This document shows positions 1 to 9,436 of a stretch of 64,000 nt of DNA, one piece after another. Under the pieces are notes generated by a model, which ran no database searches, was not told the DNA's origin, and worked only from the letters and a program-made list of their open reading frames with translations. Location: contig NZ_RHFH01000014.1 in the NCBI RefSeq assembly GCF_004745075.1, positions 26,610 to 90,609 of the forward strand. Direction: 5' to 3'. The first letter of the stretch is position 1, and each line of letters opens with the position of its first letter. This stretch comes from Brevibacterium sp. S111. GTDB taxonomy: Bacteria > Actinomycetota > Actinomycetes > Actinomycetales > Brevibacteriaceae. The position numbers and the translations under genes are program-made.

Positions 1-113
1 CCTGACTGGGGCCGTGGCTGCCATCGTCCGAGCTTCGCACCGATCATGTAGATGACGAAGACGACGAGAGCTGCGAGGACTCCGATGGAGATTCCGGCGC
101 CGAGCTCGTTCAT
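1..113 (-). CDS. small membrane protein, 3' end outside window (partial)
   Basis: Reading leftward from an ATG at 113 there is an open frame of 37 codons running off the window edge. It begins MNELGAGISIGVLAALVVF and continues through a single hydrophobic helix to a basic-aromatic stretch (KLGRW). An AGGAAG Shine-Dalgarno sits 8 nt upstream of the ATG. It looks like a short single-pass membrane protein with its N-terminus at the helix. No family is recognised and the length is unknown because the 3' end is missing. It is divergent from the SDR gene at 328. Confidence 0.55.
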   Translation of the reverse strand, partial: MNELGAGISIGVLAALVVFVIYMIGAKLGRWQPRPQS

Positions 114-327
114 AAGGGTGACTTCCTGGGAATGGACAACGGTGGTCGTCCTGTCAGTGTATGGACTCTTGACGCTTCGAGCACGTTCTGCCGGTGGACG
201 AATAGGGGCCGGAGTCGGGCAGAGGAGACCTCGACTGGGCAATCGGCGGTTCCTGGGTAGGCTGGGAGCAGGACTCGGACCCTCAGGTCTGCCGGCCCTG
301 CCCACCGACGTTCGAAGGAGACACGCG

Positions 328-1131
328 ATGACCAACGCCCAGGCTTTCACCTCCGAGGCCCTGCCCCTGGACGAGCAGGTCGTCCTCGTCACCGGAGCCG
401 GGCGCGGCCTGGGTTCGGCGATCGCGAAGGCCTTCGCGATCGAGGGGGCCGCCCTCGTCATCAACTACCGGTACTCGGCAGAGACCGCTGAGGAACTCGC
501 CGAGGCGGTCCGTGCCCGCGGCGGACGTGCCGAGGCCATCGCGGCTGATGTCACCGATTCGCGTGCCGTCGACGCGATGTTCCGCACCGCGGCCGCGGAG
601 TTCGGTGCGCCGGTGTCCACGGTGGTCAACAATGCGCTCGCGGACTTCTCCTTCAACGGAGATGAGCGCCAGCCTGCCGATGAGATCGACTACTCGGATT
701 TCGCCGACCAGTTCCGCGGTTCTGTGGAGGGTGCGGTCAACACGGTCCAGGCCGCGATGTCCGGTTTTCGGCATATCGGGTCCGGGCGAGTCATCAACAT
801 CGGGACGAACCTGTTCCAGGACCCGGTCGTTCCCTATCACGACTACACGGCGGGCAAAGCGGCTCTGCTGTCGCTGACGAGGACGTTTGCCAAGGACCTC
901 GGTCCGGCCGGGGTGCGGGTGAACATGGTCTCCGGAGGGCTGCTTCGCACCACCGACGCCTCTTCGGCGACGCCGGAGGAGGTCTTCGATCAGATCGCCG
1001 CCGCCAGCGCTCTGCGGCGGGTGACCACTCCGGAGGACTTCGCCTCGGCGGTGGTGTTCTTCGCCTCGCCGGCCTCCCGCGCGGTGACGGGGCAGAATCT
1101 CATCGTCGACAACGGCCTCGTCATGGTCTGA
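328..1131 (+). CDS. SDR family oxidoreductase (FabG-like)
   Basis: A 267-residue short-chain dehydrogenase. The nucleotide-binding glycine motif TGAGRGLG is at residues 22-29 and the catalytic Tyr-Lys pair is Y173/K177 (YTAGK). The C-terminus (GQNLIVDNGL) is the usual SDR end. The ATG at 328 is chosen because AAGGAG lies 8 nt upstream and the SDR fold starts about 20 residues in; the longer open frame upstream has no start signal. Two signature positions deviate: the structural NNAG motif reads NNAL, and the catalytic Ser region reads NIGTN, so the usual Ser is not obvious. Substrate unknown; probably a 3-oxoacyl-type reductase or a relative. It stands alone and ends in a strong hairpin. Confidence 0.85.
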   Translation: MTNAQAFTSEALPLDEQVVLVTGAGRGLGSAIAKAFAIEGAALVINYRYSAETAEELAEAVRARGGRAEAIAADVTDSRAVDAMFRTAAAEFGAPVSTVVNNALADFSFNGDERQPADEIDYSDFADQFRGSVEGAVNTVQAAMSGFRHIGSGRVINIGTNLFQDPVVPYHDYTAGKAALLSLTRTFAKDLGPAGVRVNMVSGGLLRTTDASSATPEEVFDQIAAASALRRVTTPEDFASAVVFFASPASRAVTGQNLIVDNGLVMV

Positions 1132-1159
1132 ACCTGACGACGTCTCACATCGAACGATG

Positions 1160-1187
1160 GGGCCCCGGGCCGGATGACCCGGGGCCC
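1160..1187. terminator. hairpin between convergent genes
   Basis: Perfect 10-bp stem, GGGCCCCGGG at 1160-1169 and its complement at 1178-1187, with an 8-nt loop. It sits between the rightward SDR gene and the leftward hydrolase gene. No T-run follows, so termination in both directions is inferred from position and stem strength. Confidence 0.7.
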
Positions 1188-1231
1188 TCGTGTCTGGGCC
1201 GCTGTTGCTGAGACGACTCGGGTGGTGGGTC

Positions 1232-1801
1232 TCAGACCTGTTCGAGGAAGGTCAGGGCCCGCTCGTAGAGCAGCTCGGCGTTGGTCTCCCGGTGGTCCGC
1301 GGTCGTCGGGTCGCTGAACAGATGCGAATCACCGGGGTAGAGGAAGTATTCGGCTTGAGCTCCGGCTCGAGTCGCCGACTCGAGGAGGGTCTCGATCGTG
1401 CCGGGGCTGCGCCACGAGTCGTCGACGGAGAAATGGGCTTGGACCGGCACCTGCTCCTGCCAGCGGGTCGGCTTCGGGAAGCCGCCGCCGTGGAAGAGCA
1501 TGGCCCCGCGTGCACGCGGATCGTTCTTGCCCATCTGCTGAGCGAGTGCGGCTCCCAGCGAGAACCCGCCGAAGACGATCTCATCGCCGAGGTCGACGCA
1601 GGCGTCCTTCGCTCGGTCCACGAGCGTGGAGAATCCGACTTCCTGGGAGAACGCGACGCCCTCCTCGGCGTCGGTGAAGGTCTTGCCTGCGTAGACGTCG
1701 GGCGTGTGGACGGCGTGGCCGGCCAGGATGAACCGTTCGGCGAATGCATCCATGCCGGATGTGCGACCGAGTGCCGAGTGGAACAGGACGAGCGTGGTCA
1801 T
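1232..1801 (-). CDS. dienelactone hydrolase family protein
   Basis: A 189-residue alpha/beta hydrolase. The nucleophile elbow is G-F-S81-L-G, and Asp127/128 plus His160 (YPGDSHLF) complete a plausible triad. Classical dienelactone hydrolase uses Cys as nucleophile; this one has Ser, as do many DLH-family esterases. The ATG at 1801 has AGAGGAGA upstream; a longer open frame overlaps the neighbouring gene and is rejected. It starts 19 bp after the stop of the glutamate-synthase-like gene and is probably co-transcribed with it. Substrate cannot be inferred. Confidence 0.85.
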   Translation of the reverse strand: MTTLVLFHSALGRTSGMDAFAERFILAGHAVHTPDVYAGKTFTDAEEGVAFSQEVGFSTLVDRAKDACVDLGDEIVFGGFSLGAALAQQMGKNDPRARGAMLFHGGGFPKPTRWQEQVPVQAHFSVDDSWRSPGTIETLLESATRAGAQAEYFLYPGDSHLFSDPTTADHRETNAELLYERALTFLEQV

Positions 1802-1820
1802 AGAGTCTCCTCTCGGCCGG

Positions 1821-3404
1821 TCAGCGGCTGTGACCGTGGGGGATGGTGAAGGTGTCGGCGCGTGCGGTCGCCCAGTCGTCGGCCCATTCCGTGGGAGGAT
1901 CCTCGAGGAGCTCGCCGGGTTTGAGCCAGTCGTAGAGGCGGGCATAGGACCAGGAGTCGGAGGCGGAGACGTTGCGGCGCAGCATGGTCGGCTCCAACTC
2001 GTCCGGGCCGGAGGCACCCATCGATGCCATGAGGCGCACCGCCTCGGCGACGACCCCATCGTGGTAGTTGCGTACGCGTTCGGCCTTGGTGGGTACGTCG
2101 ATGGCGCGCGCTCGCCGCGGATCCTGTGTGGCCACGCCGACCGGGCATCTGCCGGTGTGGCAGACCTGCGCCTGGATGCAGCCGATGGCCATCATCATCG
2201 CGCGTGCGGAGTTCGTGAAGTCCGCACCCTGGATGAGACGTTTGACGATGTCGGTGCCGGTGGCGATCTTCCCCGAGGCGCCGATCTTGATCTTCGTGCG
2301 CAGACCGGCACCGACGAGCGCGTTGTGCACGATCATCAGCCCCTGCGTCAGCGGCAGTCCCACATTGTCCTCGAATTCCAACGGTGCCGCACCGGTGCCG
2401 CCTTCGGAACCGTCGACGATGATGAAGTCCGGCAGGATCTCGGTCTCGACCATGGCCTTGACGATCGAGAGGAATTCCGTGCGCGATCCGATGCAGAGTT
2501 TGAATCCGGCGGGCTTCCCGCCCGAGAGTGTGCGCATCCTCTGGATGAATTCAAGCAGCTCGATCGGGGTCGAGAACTCACTGTGTCCGGGCGGGCTGAT
2601 GCAGGTCTTGCCGACGGGGATGCCGCGGATCGCCGCGATCTCCTCGGTGACCTTCCGTCCGGGAAGCACACCGCCGATGCCCGGTTTCGCTCCCTGCGAG
2701 AGTTTGAGCGAGACCATCTTCACCTGCGGGTCCTTCGACTTCTCGGCGAAGATCTCCGGGTCGAACTTCCCGTCGGGGGTGCGGGTGCCGAAGTAGGCGG
2801 TGCCGAGCTCCCAGATGAGGTCGCCGCCGTGTTCGCGGTGGTACGGCGAGATCGACCCCTCGCCGGTGTCGTGAGCGAACCCGCCGAGGGCCGCTCCCTT
2901 GTTCAGGGCCCGTACGGCGTTGTTGCTCAGCGAGCCGAAGCTCATCGCCGAGACGTTGAGCAGTGAGATGTCATAGGGCTGGGTGCAGTCCTCGCCGCCG
3001 ATGTGCACGCGGGGCGGACGCGGCGGGTTGGGGATCGGCATGGCCGAGTGCATGAGCGCCTCATAGCCGGTCCGGTTGACGTCGCGTTCGGTGCCGAAGG
3101 CGTGCTCGGAGTGCGTGCCCTTGGAGCGTTCGTAGATGGTGGTGCGGGTGTCGCGGTTGAACGGCCGACCGTCCCAGTTGCGTTCGATGAAGTACTGCTG
3201 GATCTCCGGCCGGATCGATTCCAGCAGGAATCGGGCATGTCCGGCGATGGGGTAGTTGCGCAGGATCGAATGCTTCTTCTGAGTCAGATCCCATGCGGCG
3301 AGGGCGCCGAGTCCGATCGCCGAGGCGGTCGCCGCCAGCCCGGCGACCTGCTTGCCTGCCGACTCGCCGCTGACCAACCGGACAATGGGGAATTGCCGTT
3401 TCAT
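1821..3404 (-). CDS. FMN-binding glutamate synthase family protein
   Basis: 527 residues. An N-terminal hydrophobic helix (about residues 17-42) suggests membrane association. A single Glu_synthase-type FMN barrel follows, resembling the central domain of GltB without amidotransferase or GXGXG domains. A C-x5-C-x4-C cluster (CIQAQVCHTGRC, then PVGVATQDP) matches the 3Fe-4S ligand region of glutamate synthase. The ATG at 3404 has GGAGG 4 nt upstream. These stand-alone proteins are usually annotated as glutamate synthase-like, but their reaction is not established, so no glutamate synthase activity is claimed. A TAGGCT -10-like hexamer lies at 3433-3438 on the minus strand. Confidence 0.85.
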   Translation of the reverse strand: MKRQFPIVRLVSGESAGKQVAGLAATASAIGLGALAAWDLTQKKHSILRNYPIAGHARFLLESIRPEIQQYFIERNWDGRPFNRDTRTTIYERSKGTHSEHAFGTERDVNRTGYEALMHSAMPIPNPPRPPRVHIGGEDCTQPYDISLLNVSAMSFGSLSNNAVRALNKGAALGGFAHDTGEGSISPYHREHGGDLIWELGTAYFGTRTPDGKFDPEIFAEKSKDPQVKMVSLKLSQGAKPGIGGVLPGRKVTEEIAAIRGIPVGKTCISPPGHSEFSTPIELLEFIQRMRTLSGGKPAGFKLCIGSRTEFLSIVKAMVETEILPDFIIVDGSEGGTGAAPLEFEDNVGLPLTQGLMIVHNALVGAGLRTKIKIGASGKIATGTDIVKRLIQGADFTNSARAMMMAIGCIQAQVCHTGRCPVGVATQDPRRARAIDVPTKAERVRNYHDGVVAEAVRLMASMGASGPDELEPTMLRRNVSASDSWSYARLYDWLKPGELLEDPPTEWADDWATARADTFTIPHGHSR

Positions 3405-3482
3405 TGTGCCTCCTTGAACTGTCCTGGCTTCGAGCCTAGACCCAGGAGACTGAGTTTTCAGGAAAGGCTGACCTGAGAAGAT

Positions 3483-3884
3483 TCAGAGCAGTCCGGCAAA
3501 CAGCGATCCGACGAGCGCATCGAGCTGCAGCGAATAGGCGACGATGATCGTCAGCCCGGTGGCGATCCACGCGATCTCCTTGCTGTGGTCGAAACCGCGC
3601 AGCGGTGCCCGACCGTACCGGAGGCCGCCGGCCAAGACGATGACGAGATCGATGATCCACCAGATCCCCAACCCGCCGAGGCTGAGCGCCTTGAGCACGC
3701 CCGTTGAGTACCGACCGGTGTAGAACCGGTCCAGTCCGAGGAAGCCGAAGAGCAGAGACAGCAGCCAGGTGAGGACGAACGACCGGTTGCCGGAATCGTC
3801 GGCAGCCTCGTCGATGCCGACCGGAGCCAGCGGAGGGAGGGGAGTGGCGGGAGAGATCGCGGGAATCTCGGTGGTCGCGGACAT
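3483..3884 (-). CDS. TM2 domain-containing protein
   Basis: 133 residues. A Pro-rich cytoplasmic N-terminus is followed by a TM2 domain (two helices, about residues 37-85) carrying the conserved DRFY motif between them, then a third hydrophobic helix near the C-terminus. TM2 proteins are small membrane proteins of unknown biochemical role. The ATG at 3884 has GGGAG 10 nt upstream. It is a single gene, divergent from the MFS gene. Confidence 0.8.
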   Translation of the reverse strand: MSATTEIPAISPATPLPPLAPVGIDEAADDSGNRSFVLTWLLSLLFGFLGLDRFYTGRYSTGVLKALSLGGLGIWWIIDLVIVLAGGLRYGRAPLRGFDHSKEIAWIATGLTIIVAYSLQLDALVGSLFAGLL

Positions 3885-4081
3885 CGCTGTGGACTCCCAT
3901 CCTGTGCTCGCCGGTGCCGGGTCCGATGCTGTCGACGCCGGGGACCCGACGTCGTCGAAGGTATGGCTCCAGCCTAGGGAACCGAGCGGCGCCTCGGCGA
4001 TGGGGTTATCCCCCTTTGCGGACTGGGCCGCTGACCGGAAGCGTTTGGGGTCGCGGTCCCCGCAGGCATAGCGTTGGTCTC

Positions 4082-5365
4082 ATGAGCACAGGTGAGCCGA
4101 GTCCGACGAGCACTCGGCGAACCGTCGTCGCGGTCTTCCTGGCCGGAGTCTCCGTCTTCCTCGTCCTCTACGAGACCCAGGGGCTGCTGCCGGCCATCCG
4201 CGAGGCCTACGGCATCGACGGACCGACGGCGAGTCTGACGGTCTCGGCGACGAACGTGGCGATGGCCGTCTTCCTCATCCCGTTCTCGATGCTCGCTCCG
4301 CGCATCGGCCATGCCCGTCAGATCGGCGCAGGCGTGATCGTCGCAGCGATCCTCGCCCTCGTCCTGCCGTTCACACCGACTCCCGAGCTGCTCATCGCCG
4401 TCCGCTTCCTCCAGGGGCTGGCGATCGCCTCGGTGCCGGCAACGGCGATGGCCTACCTCTCCCTGCGGCTGCCGTCTGCGGCCCTGCCCGGTGCGATCGG
4501 GGTCTACATCGCCGGCAACACGATCGGCGGACTGTGTTCGCGACTGCTCACCGGTCTGGCCTCCGAACTGCTCGGCTGGCACGGCGGGCTCGCCTTCACC
4601 GCCGCGATCTCCCTGATCTTCGGCCTCATCGTCGTCTGGCTGCTGCGCCACGACCTCTTCGCAACCGCCCGGAGCAGGGCCGTCCTCGACACCGAGTCGA
4701 CCGTCGACGAGGCGGCCGACCCCGACCCTGCACCCACCGCTGACGACCCCGTACCCACGACTGAGGGCGACGGTGCCCCGCGGCCGCCTCGGCGAGTGAT
4801 CCCGCTCAGCGGGGGACTGTGGCGGATCTACCTCACCGGTTTCCTGTGCATGATCGTCTTCGGCGGGTCGTTCACGATGCTCGGCACCCGGCTGCAGCAG
4901 GACCCGTGGCGGCTGAGCGAGGGCGCGGTCGCCCTGTTCTTCCTCATCTACCTCGTCGGCACCGTCGTCACCACGTACTACGGCCGCCTGGCCACGAAGT
5001 TCCCACGCCAGCACATCACTCTGGCCGGGATGCTCATCGCGCTCGCCGGGGCCGGGGCCACCCTCGTCGACTCGCTCGCGAGCATCATCATCGGCATGTC
5101 GCTGCTCACCGCCGGCTTCTTCCTCGGGCACACCGGCGCCTCGGCAGCGGCCAGTGCGGCCCGGCCCGGAGTGGACTCGACCCGTTCGGCGGCCATCTAC
5201 CTCACCGTCTACTACCTCGGTACGAGTCTCGGAGCATGGCTGTCGGCGGTCCTCTTCGTCGACTTCGCCTGGCCCGGCGTCGTCGCGATGTGCGCGGCCT
5301 CCCTCATCGCGGTCCTGGTCTTGACGCTGACCGGAGCTCCGATAGGGTTCAAGAAACGCCGCTGA
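4082..5365 (+). CDS. MFS transporter
   Basis: 427 residues with about 12 hydrophobic helices in two halves. The halves are joined by an acidic, Pro/Asp-rich cytoplasmic loop (about residues 200-240) ending in a basic patch. The N-terminus (about residues 12-40) reads like the start of the YnfM/AraJ-type drug and sugar efflux carriers. ATG at 4082 is chosen because the fold starts there; the longer open frame adds an unstructured basic tail. There is no Shine-Dalgarno, and a weak CATAGC hexamer ends 9 nt before the ATG, so a nearly leaderless mRNA is possible. Substrate unknown. Confidence 0.8.
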   Translation: MSTGEPSPTSTRRTVVAVFLAGVSVFLVLYETQGLLPAIREAYGIDGPTASLTVSATNVAMAVFLIPFSMLAPRIGHARQIGAGVIVAAILALVLPFTPTPELLIAVRFLQGLAIASVPATAMAYLSLRLPSAALPGAIGVYIAGNTIGGLCSRLLTGLASELLGWHGGLAFTAAISLIFGLIVVWLLRHDLFATARSRAVLDTESTVDEAADPDPAPTADDPVPTTEGDGAPRPPRRVIPLSGGLWRIYLTGFLCMIVFGGSFTMLGTRLQQDPWRLSEGAVALFFLIYLVGTVVTTYYGRLATKFPRQHITLAGMLIALAGAGATLVDSLASIIIGMSLLTAGFFLGHTGASAAASAARPGVDSTRSAAIYLTVYYLGTSLGAWLSAVLFVDFAWPGVVAMCAASLIAVLVLTLTGAPIGFKKRR

Positions 5366-5472
5366 TCGGTCGTTCAGGGCCGCCGGAATCCCCGCCGGGC
5401 CCACGGCGACCGGCCGGTGCCATGCCGATGCCGGACCGATGAGTGCCGGCCCTGCCTTCGAAAGGTCCTCCC

Positions 5473-6342
5473 ATGCTCGAGACCACGCATTCGACCGTTG
5501 TCTGCTCGATCGCCGACGGCGTCGCCCACGTCGAGATCGACCGCGCCGAGAAGCTCAATTCGCTCACCCGTGAGGTCTTCGAAGACCTCGTCGAGGTGGG
5601 ACTGGCGCTGCGAGACTCCGCCGAGGTCAAGGCCGTGGTCCTGTCCGGTCGGGGACGCGCGTTCAGCGCTGGCCTCGACTTCACCGAACTCACCCGGATC
5701 GCCGAGGAGGGGACCGCGACCCGTTCGACCGCCGAGGAGGAATCCGACAGCCGGGCCGAGGGCACGGGCTCCGGGTCCTCCGCCGTCCACATCGGCGAAC
5801 GCCTCGGCTCCGCCCGGGCGCTGGCGCAGAAGGCCGTGCACATCTGGTCGCTCGTCGAGGTGCCCGTCATCGCCGCGGTCCGCGGACCTGCTCTCGGCGG
5901 CGGCCTGCAAATCGCCCTCGGTGCGGACATCCGGGTGGCCGGGCCCGATGCGAAGCTCTCGCTCATGGAACTCAATTGGGGCATCATCCCCGATATGTGC
6001 GGCACCCAGCTGCTGCCACGACTCGTCGGCCCCGGTCAGGCGAAGAAGCTCATCGCCACCGCGGACACGATCGGTGCCGAGGAGGCCCTGCGCATCGGCC
6101 TCGTCGAAGAACTCGTCGACGACCCGATCGCCCGCGCCCGAGAATTGGCCGCACAGATCGCCGGACAGTCACGCTCAGCGCTCGTGTGGGCGAAGCGCCT
6201 CGTCGACCTGTCCTATGATTCCGAACTCAGCGTCGGCCTCGACACCGAACAGGAGGCGCTGGCACAGCTGCTGGGCACCGAGGAGCAGAAACAGGTTGTG
6301 GCGACCCGGCTGGCGGCGATGAAGGCGCGCGCGAAACGCTGA
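5473..6342 (+). CDS. crotonase family protein (enoyl-CoA hydratase/isomerase-like)
   Basis: 289 residues with the crotonase fold. The oxyanion-hole segment is RGPALGGGLQIALGADI, and MELNWGIIPDMCGTQLLPRLVG forms the acyl-CoA pocket. Of the two catalytic glutamates of enoyl-CoA hydratase, the first position is Gln (GGGLQ) and the second Glu is kept (MEL). Isomerase or another crotonase chemistry is therefore as likely as hydration. Compared with canonical members it has an acidic/Ser-rich insert at about residues 80-105. ATG at 5473 follows GAAAGG. Its 3' end lies 2 bp from the convergent NUDIX gene. Confidence 0.8.
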   Translation: MLETTHSTVVCSIADGVAHVEIDRAEKLNSLTREVFEDLVEVGLALRDSAEVKAVVLSGRGRAFSAGLDFTELTRIAEEGTATRSTAEEESDSRAEGTGSGSSAVHIGERLGSARALAQKAVHIWSLVEVPVIAAVRGPALGGGLQIALGADIRVAGPDAKLSLMELNWGIIPDMCGTQLLPRLVGPGQAKKLIATADTIGAEEALRIGLVEELVDDPIARARELAAQIAGQSRSALVWAKRLVDLSYDSELSVGLDTEQEALAQLLGTEEQKQVVATRLAAMKARAKR

Positions 6343-6344
6343 CC

Positions 6345-7070
6345 TCAGGACCCGCGGATCGAAGGGAACTCCGGGCGGACGGGATCGATGGTCCGCTCGG
6401 CTCCGAGCGCCTCGACGACGGAGGCGAAGGACGAGAGCTGCCGCAGCAGAACGAACGTCGGACGCATGAGCTTGAGCCGGCCCGCAGCCTCGTCGGCGAG
6501 GATGCCGCTGACCGAACGCCATTCGCTCGTGTGCGCCTCCGTCGTCTGGTGCTGGGCAGCGTCGAGCTCCGGGGCGGCGATCGTATAGAAATAGGTATCG
6601 AACCGTTTGGGGCGGCCCAGCGGGGTCACCCAGTTGGCCCAGGGGACGAGCCCGGCCGGATCGAGCACAGCACCGGTCTCCTCTTCGACCTCACGCACCG
6701 CGGCGGCGAGCAGGACCCGCCACCCCTCAGCCTCCTCGGCGATGGTCGAGCGTGACCAGGCGGACGTGTGCACGATCGGGTCGGCGACCGTGATCGTCGA
6801 GGCGGTCTGCGCATCGATCGGGTCGACGCGGCCGCCGGGGAAGACGACGACACCGGCGGCGAAGTCCATCGTCGAGACCCGGTGCTGAATGAAGACTTCG
6901 AGACCCTCGGCGCCGTCGCGGAGCATGAGTACGCTCACGGCGGGCCTGACGGGCACCGACTCCGCGTTGATGACGTCGGGGCCGCGGCTGGCGCTGTCGG
7001 CCACATCCGAACGGTCGGAGCCCTCAGGACTGATGTCTCGAATCACGGTCAGCACCTTCGCTTTCGCCAC
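6345..7070 (-). CDS. NUDIX hydrolase
   Basis: 241 residues. The Nudix box is split: the FPGGRVDP glycine part is separated by about 45 residues from the helix AAVREVEEETGAVL, which carries the REVxEExG metal ligands. Such an insertion is known in NUDT19/RppH-like CoA diphosphatase relatives, so CoA or acyl-CoA hydrolysis is a reasonable guess. The GTG at 7070 has GGAAG about 10 nt upstream. Convergent with the crotonase gene, which would fit a CoA-related role but proves nothing. Confidence 0.8.
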   Translation of the reverse strand: MAKAKVLTVIRDISPEGSDRSDVADSASRGPDVINAESVPVRPAVSVLMLRDGAEGLEVFIQHRVSTMDFAAGVVVFPGGRVDPIDAQTASTITVADPIVHTSAWSRSTIAEEAEGWRVLLAAAVREVEEETGAVLDPAGLVPWANWVTPLGRPKRFDTYFYTIAAPELDAAQHQTTEAHTSEWRSVSGILADEAAGRLKLMRPTFVLLRQLSSFASVVEALGAERTIDPVRPEFPSIRGS

Positions 7071-7332
7071 TTGTCATTGTCTTCCAGTATGCCCGCGCAC
7101 CCTCGCCGAGGCGGAACCGGGGTCGCGGACGCCGGAGCCCTGCTCGGGTAGGACCGGGGCCGGGCGGCACAGTGCAACCGAGGGGCGCGGACGGATGATG
7201 TCCGTGGTCAGAGGGGATGTGCCGGTGTGGCCGCAGACTCGGCACGATACGATAGTGCACAATGCGAATTCCTCAACCTGAGGTGAAAGACCCCACCGGT
7301 GACGAACAAGGGCGGGGCTGAACAGGCGATAT

Positions 7333-8829
7333 ATGAGCAGTTTCGGGATCTATCCGCTCTTCAACATCAATTCGGCCTGGCCGAATTGGGTGATCATCAC
7401 CCTTCTGCTGATCGATCTCCTCATCCGCATCATTGCGCTCGGATGGATTCCGCACAACCGCCGGCCCTCGGTGGCACTGGGCTGGCTGCTCGCGATCTTC
7501 CTCATCCCGTATGTCGGCGTCGCGGCGTTCCTGCTGCTCGGCTCGGCGAAGCTGCCGAAGCGGCGGCGGGACAAGCAGTCGCAGATGAATGCCCTCATCC
7601 GTGACCAGATCCGGAATCGGCCGATCCTCGGGCAGAAGGACCACATGCCCGAACCGCTGAGCACCGCAGCGCAGCTCAACTTCGACCTCGGTGCCCTGCC
7701 GATGACCCACGGCAACGACTTCGAGCTCCACGTCGACAATCACGCCTGCATGGAGGCGATGGCCGACGCCGTCGACGAAGCGACGCGATTCGTGCACTTC
7801 GAGTTCTACATCGTCGCCATCGACGACACGACGAGGCGGCTGCTCGATTCCCTGCTGGCCGCGCATGCGCGGGGGGTGCGGGTGCGCATCCTCATCGACC
7901 ATGTCGGCTCGTTGGGGTATCCGGGGTATTCGGAGCTCGTCAAGAGGCTTGACTCCTCGGGCGTCAGCTGGCGTCGAGCCCTGCCGATTCGACCGTGGCG
8001 GGGCGAGTACCAGCGGCCCGATCTGCGCAATCACCGCAAGATCCTCGTCGTCGACGGGGATCTTGCGTTCACCGGTTCGCAGAACATCATCGACCGCTCC
8101 TACAACAAGGCGCGCAACCGGCGGAAGGGCTTCCGCTGGAAGGATCTCTCGCTCGAGTGCCGCGGCCCGGTCGTCGAAGAGCTCGATGCCGTGTTCATCA
8201 CCGACTGGTATTCGGAGACCGACGAGATCGTCGACGAACCCGACAGCTTCGACCTCGATGCCCCCGACTCCGGCGGCATCCAGGCTCAGGTCGTGCCCTC
8301 GGGACCGGGATTCGAGGATGAGAACAATCTGCGACTGTTCAACCACCTCATCTACAACGCGAATCGCAGCGTCGTCGTGTGCTCACCGTATTTCGTGCCC
8401 GACGAGTCGCTGCTGCACGCACTGACCACCGAGGCGCGCTCGGGTGTCGAGGTGCGCCTCTACGTCGGTGAGACGAGCGACCACTGGCTGACCCACAAAG
8501 CGCAGCAGTCCTACTATGACGAACTCGTTCGGGCCGGGGTGCGGATCTTCATGTACCACGCGCCGACGGTGCTGCACTCGAAGTTCCTCATCATCGACGA
8601 CGAAGTCTCGATCATCGGTTCCTCGAACATGGACGAACGGTCCTTTGCGATGAACCTCGAGGTCACGATGTTCATCGTCAATCGTGAGTTCACACAGCGC
8701 ATGTACGAGCTCGAGGCCGAACGCTACGCCCCGAACTCCGTCGAACTCGACTCCGAGGAATGGGCGAGCCGGTCACTGCTGGAGAAGTACGTCGAGAACG
8801 TGGCCCGACTGACGAGCTCCCTGCTGTGA
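7333..8829 (+). CDS. cls: cardiolipin synthase (PLD superfamily)
   Basis: 498 residues. Two N-terminal membrane helices (about residues 15-70) are followed by two phospholipase-D catalytic repeats, H234-x-K236-x4-D241 and H415-x-K417-x4-D422, each with the downstream GS(Q/S)N. This is the architecture of bacterial Cls, which condenses phosphatidyl groups at the membrane. The ATG at 7333 has a weak ribosome site. A TACGAT hexamer at 7248-7253 could be the -10 of an 80-nt leader, and the gap upstream also holds one copy of the 12-mer TCGCCGAGGCGG (7103-7114). Confidence 0.92.
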   Translation: MSSFGIYPLFNINSAWPNWVIITLLLIDLLIRIIALGWIPHNRRPSVALGWLLAIFLIPYVGVAAFLLLGSAKLPKRRRDKQSQMNALIRDQIRNRPILGQKDHMPEPLSTAAQLNFDLGALPMTHGNDFELHVDNHACMEAMADAVDEATRFVHFEFYIVAIDDTTRRLLDSLLAAHARGVRVRILIDHVGSLGYPGYSELVKRLDSSGVSWRRALPIRPWRGEYQRPDLRNHRKILVVDGDLAFTGSQNIIDRSYNKARNRRKGFRWKDLSLECRGPVVEELDAVFITDWYSETDEIVDEPDSFDLDAPDSGGIQAQVVPSGPGFEDENNLRLFNHLIYNANRSVVVCSPYFVPDESLLHALTTEARSGVEVRLYVGETSDHWLTHKAQQSYYDELVRAGVRIFMYHAPTVLHSKFLIIDDEVSIIGSSNMDERSFAMNLEVTMFIVNREFTQRMYELEAERYAPNSVELDSEEWASRSLLEKYVENVARLTSSLL

Positions 8830-8854
8830 ACGAAGCCGGCTACCGTGCCGCTGC

Positions 8855-9265
8855 TCAGTCGTCGTCGGCGACTCCGGCGGGGCCCTCGTCGTCGAGGTGA
8901 CGCTCGGGATCGGCCACTGTGTCCTTGGCCTTCGGCGACGGCGTGTGCTTCGGCGAAGCGGTGGTGCTCTTCGCGGCGGTGTCCTGCGCGGACGAGCCGT
9001 CCTCGTCACCGTCGAATTCGGAGACGAGCGTGCTCGTCGACGCCACGGCATTGACCTTGTCGGCCGCGGTCTGGACGGCGTCGGCGACGGCCGGTGACTT
9101 CTCACGCAGCGACTGGTTGGCCCTGTCGACGGTGTCCTGGACTCGCGGATCGGTCCACAGATCCTGGGCCTGGGCCTTCAGCCGTTCATAGCTCTGGCGT
9201 CCGGTGCGCGATCCGAGAATGAATCCGACTCCGAGACCGGCCAGGAGAATCAATCTCTTCTTCAT
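8855..9265 (-). CDS. YtxH-like membrane-anchored protein
   Basis: 136 residues. A short N-terminal membrane helix (LAGLGVGFILGSRTGR) carries the glycine-rich YtxH signature, followed by a helical segment (about 25-80) and a disordered acidic/Ser-Thr-rich tail (AKSTTASPKHTPSPK). The second ATG (9265) is preferred: AGGAG lies 7 nt upstream of it but only 1 nt from the ATG at 9271. YtxH-family proteins are stress-associated and of unknown function. A TATAAG hexamer at 9375-9380 (minus strand) may be its -10, giving a leader of about 100 nt. Confidence 0.65.
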   Translation of the reverse strand: MKKRLILLAGLGVGFILGSRTGRQSYERLKAQAQDLWTDPRVQDTVDRANQSLREKSPAVADAVQTAADKVNAVASTSTLVSEFDGDEDGSSAQDTAAKSTTASPKHTPSPKAKDTVADPERHLDDEGPAGVADDD

Positions 9266-9436
9266 GGTCATGCTCCTCTTCGCAGTTTGCCGACACTGTC
9301 TGCCGCACTGCTGTGCGGCACAGATCCGAGCCTCTCGGTGATCAGCGCATGGGCGCTGTGTCCTGTCCCACCAGCTTATACCGTGCAGTGCCCGGTGGGG
9401 TATGGATTGCGCAGCCGATGCCCCGAGCGTCGAAGA

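Noticed and set aside
1704..2966. Long + strand open frame opposite the glutamate-synthase-like gene
   Set aside because: No domain, no ribosome site; it mirrors the third-position GC bias of the real minus-strand gene.
3974..5404. Minus-strand frame of 476 codons opposite the MFS gene
   Set aside because: Arg/Asp/Glu/Gln-rich sequence without any fold, typical of an antisense shadow.
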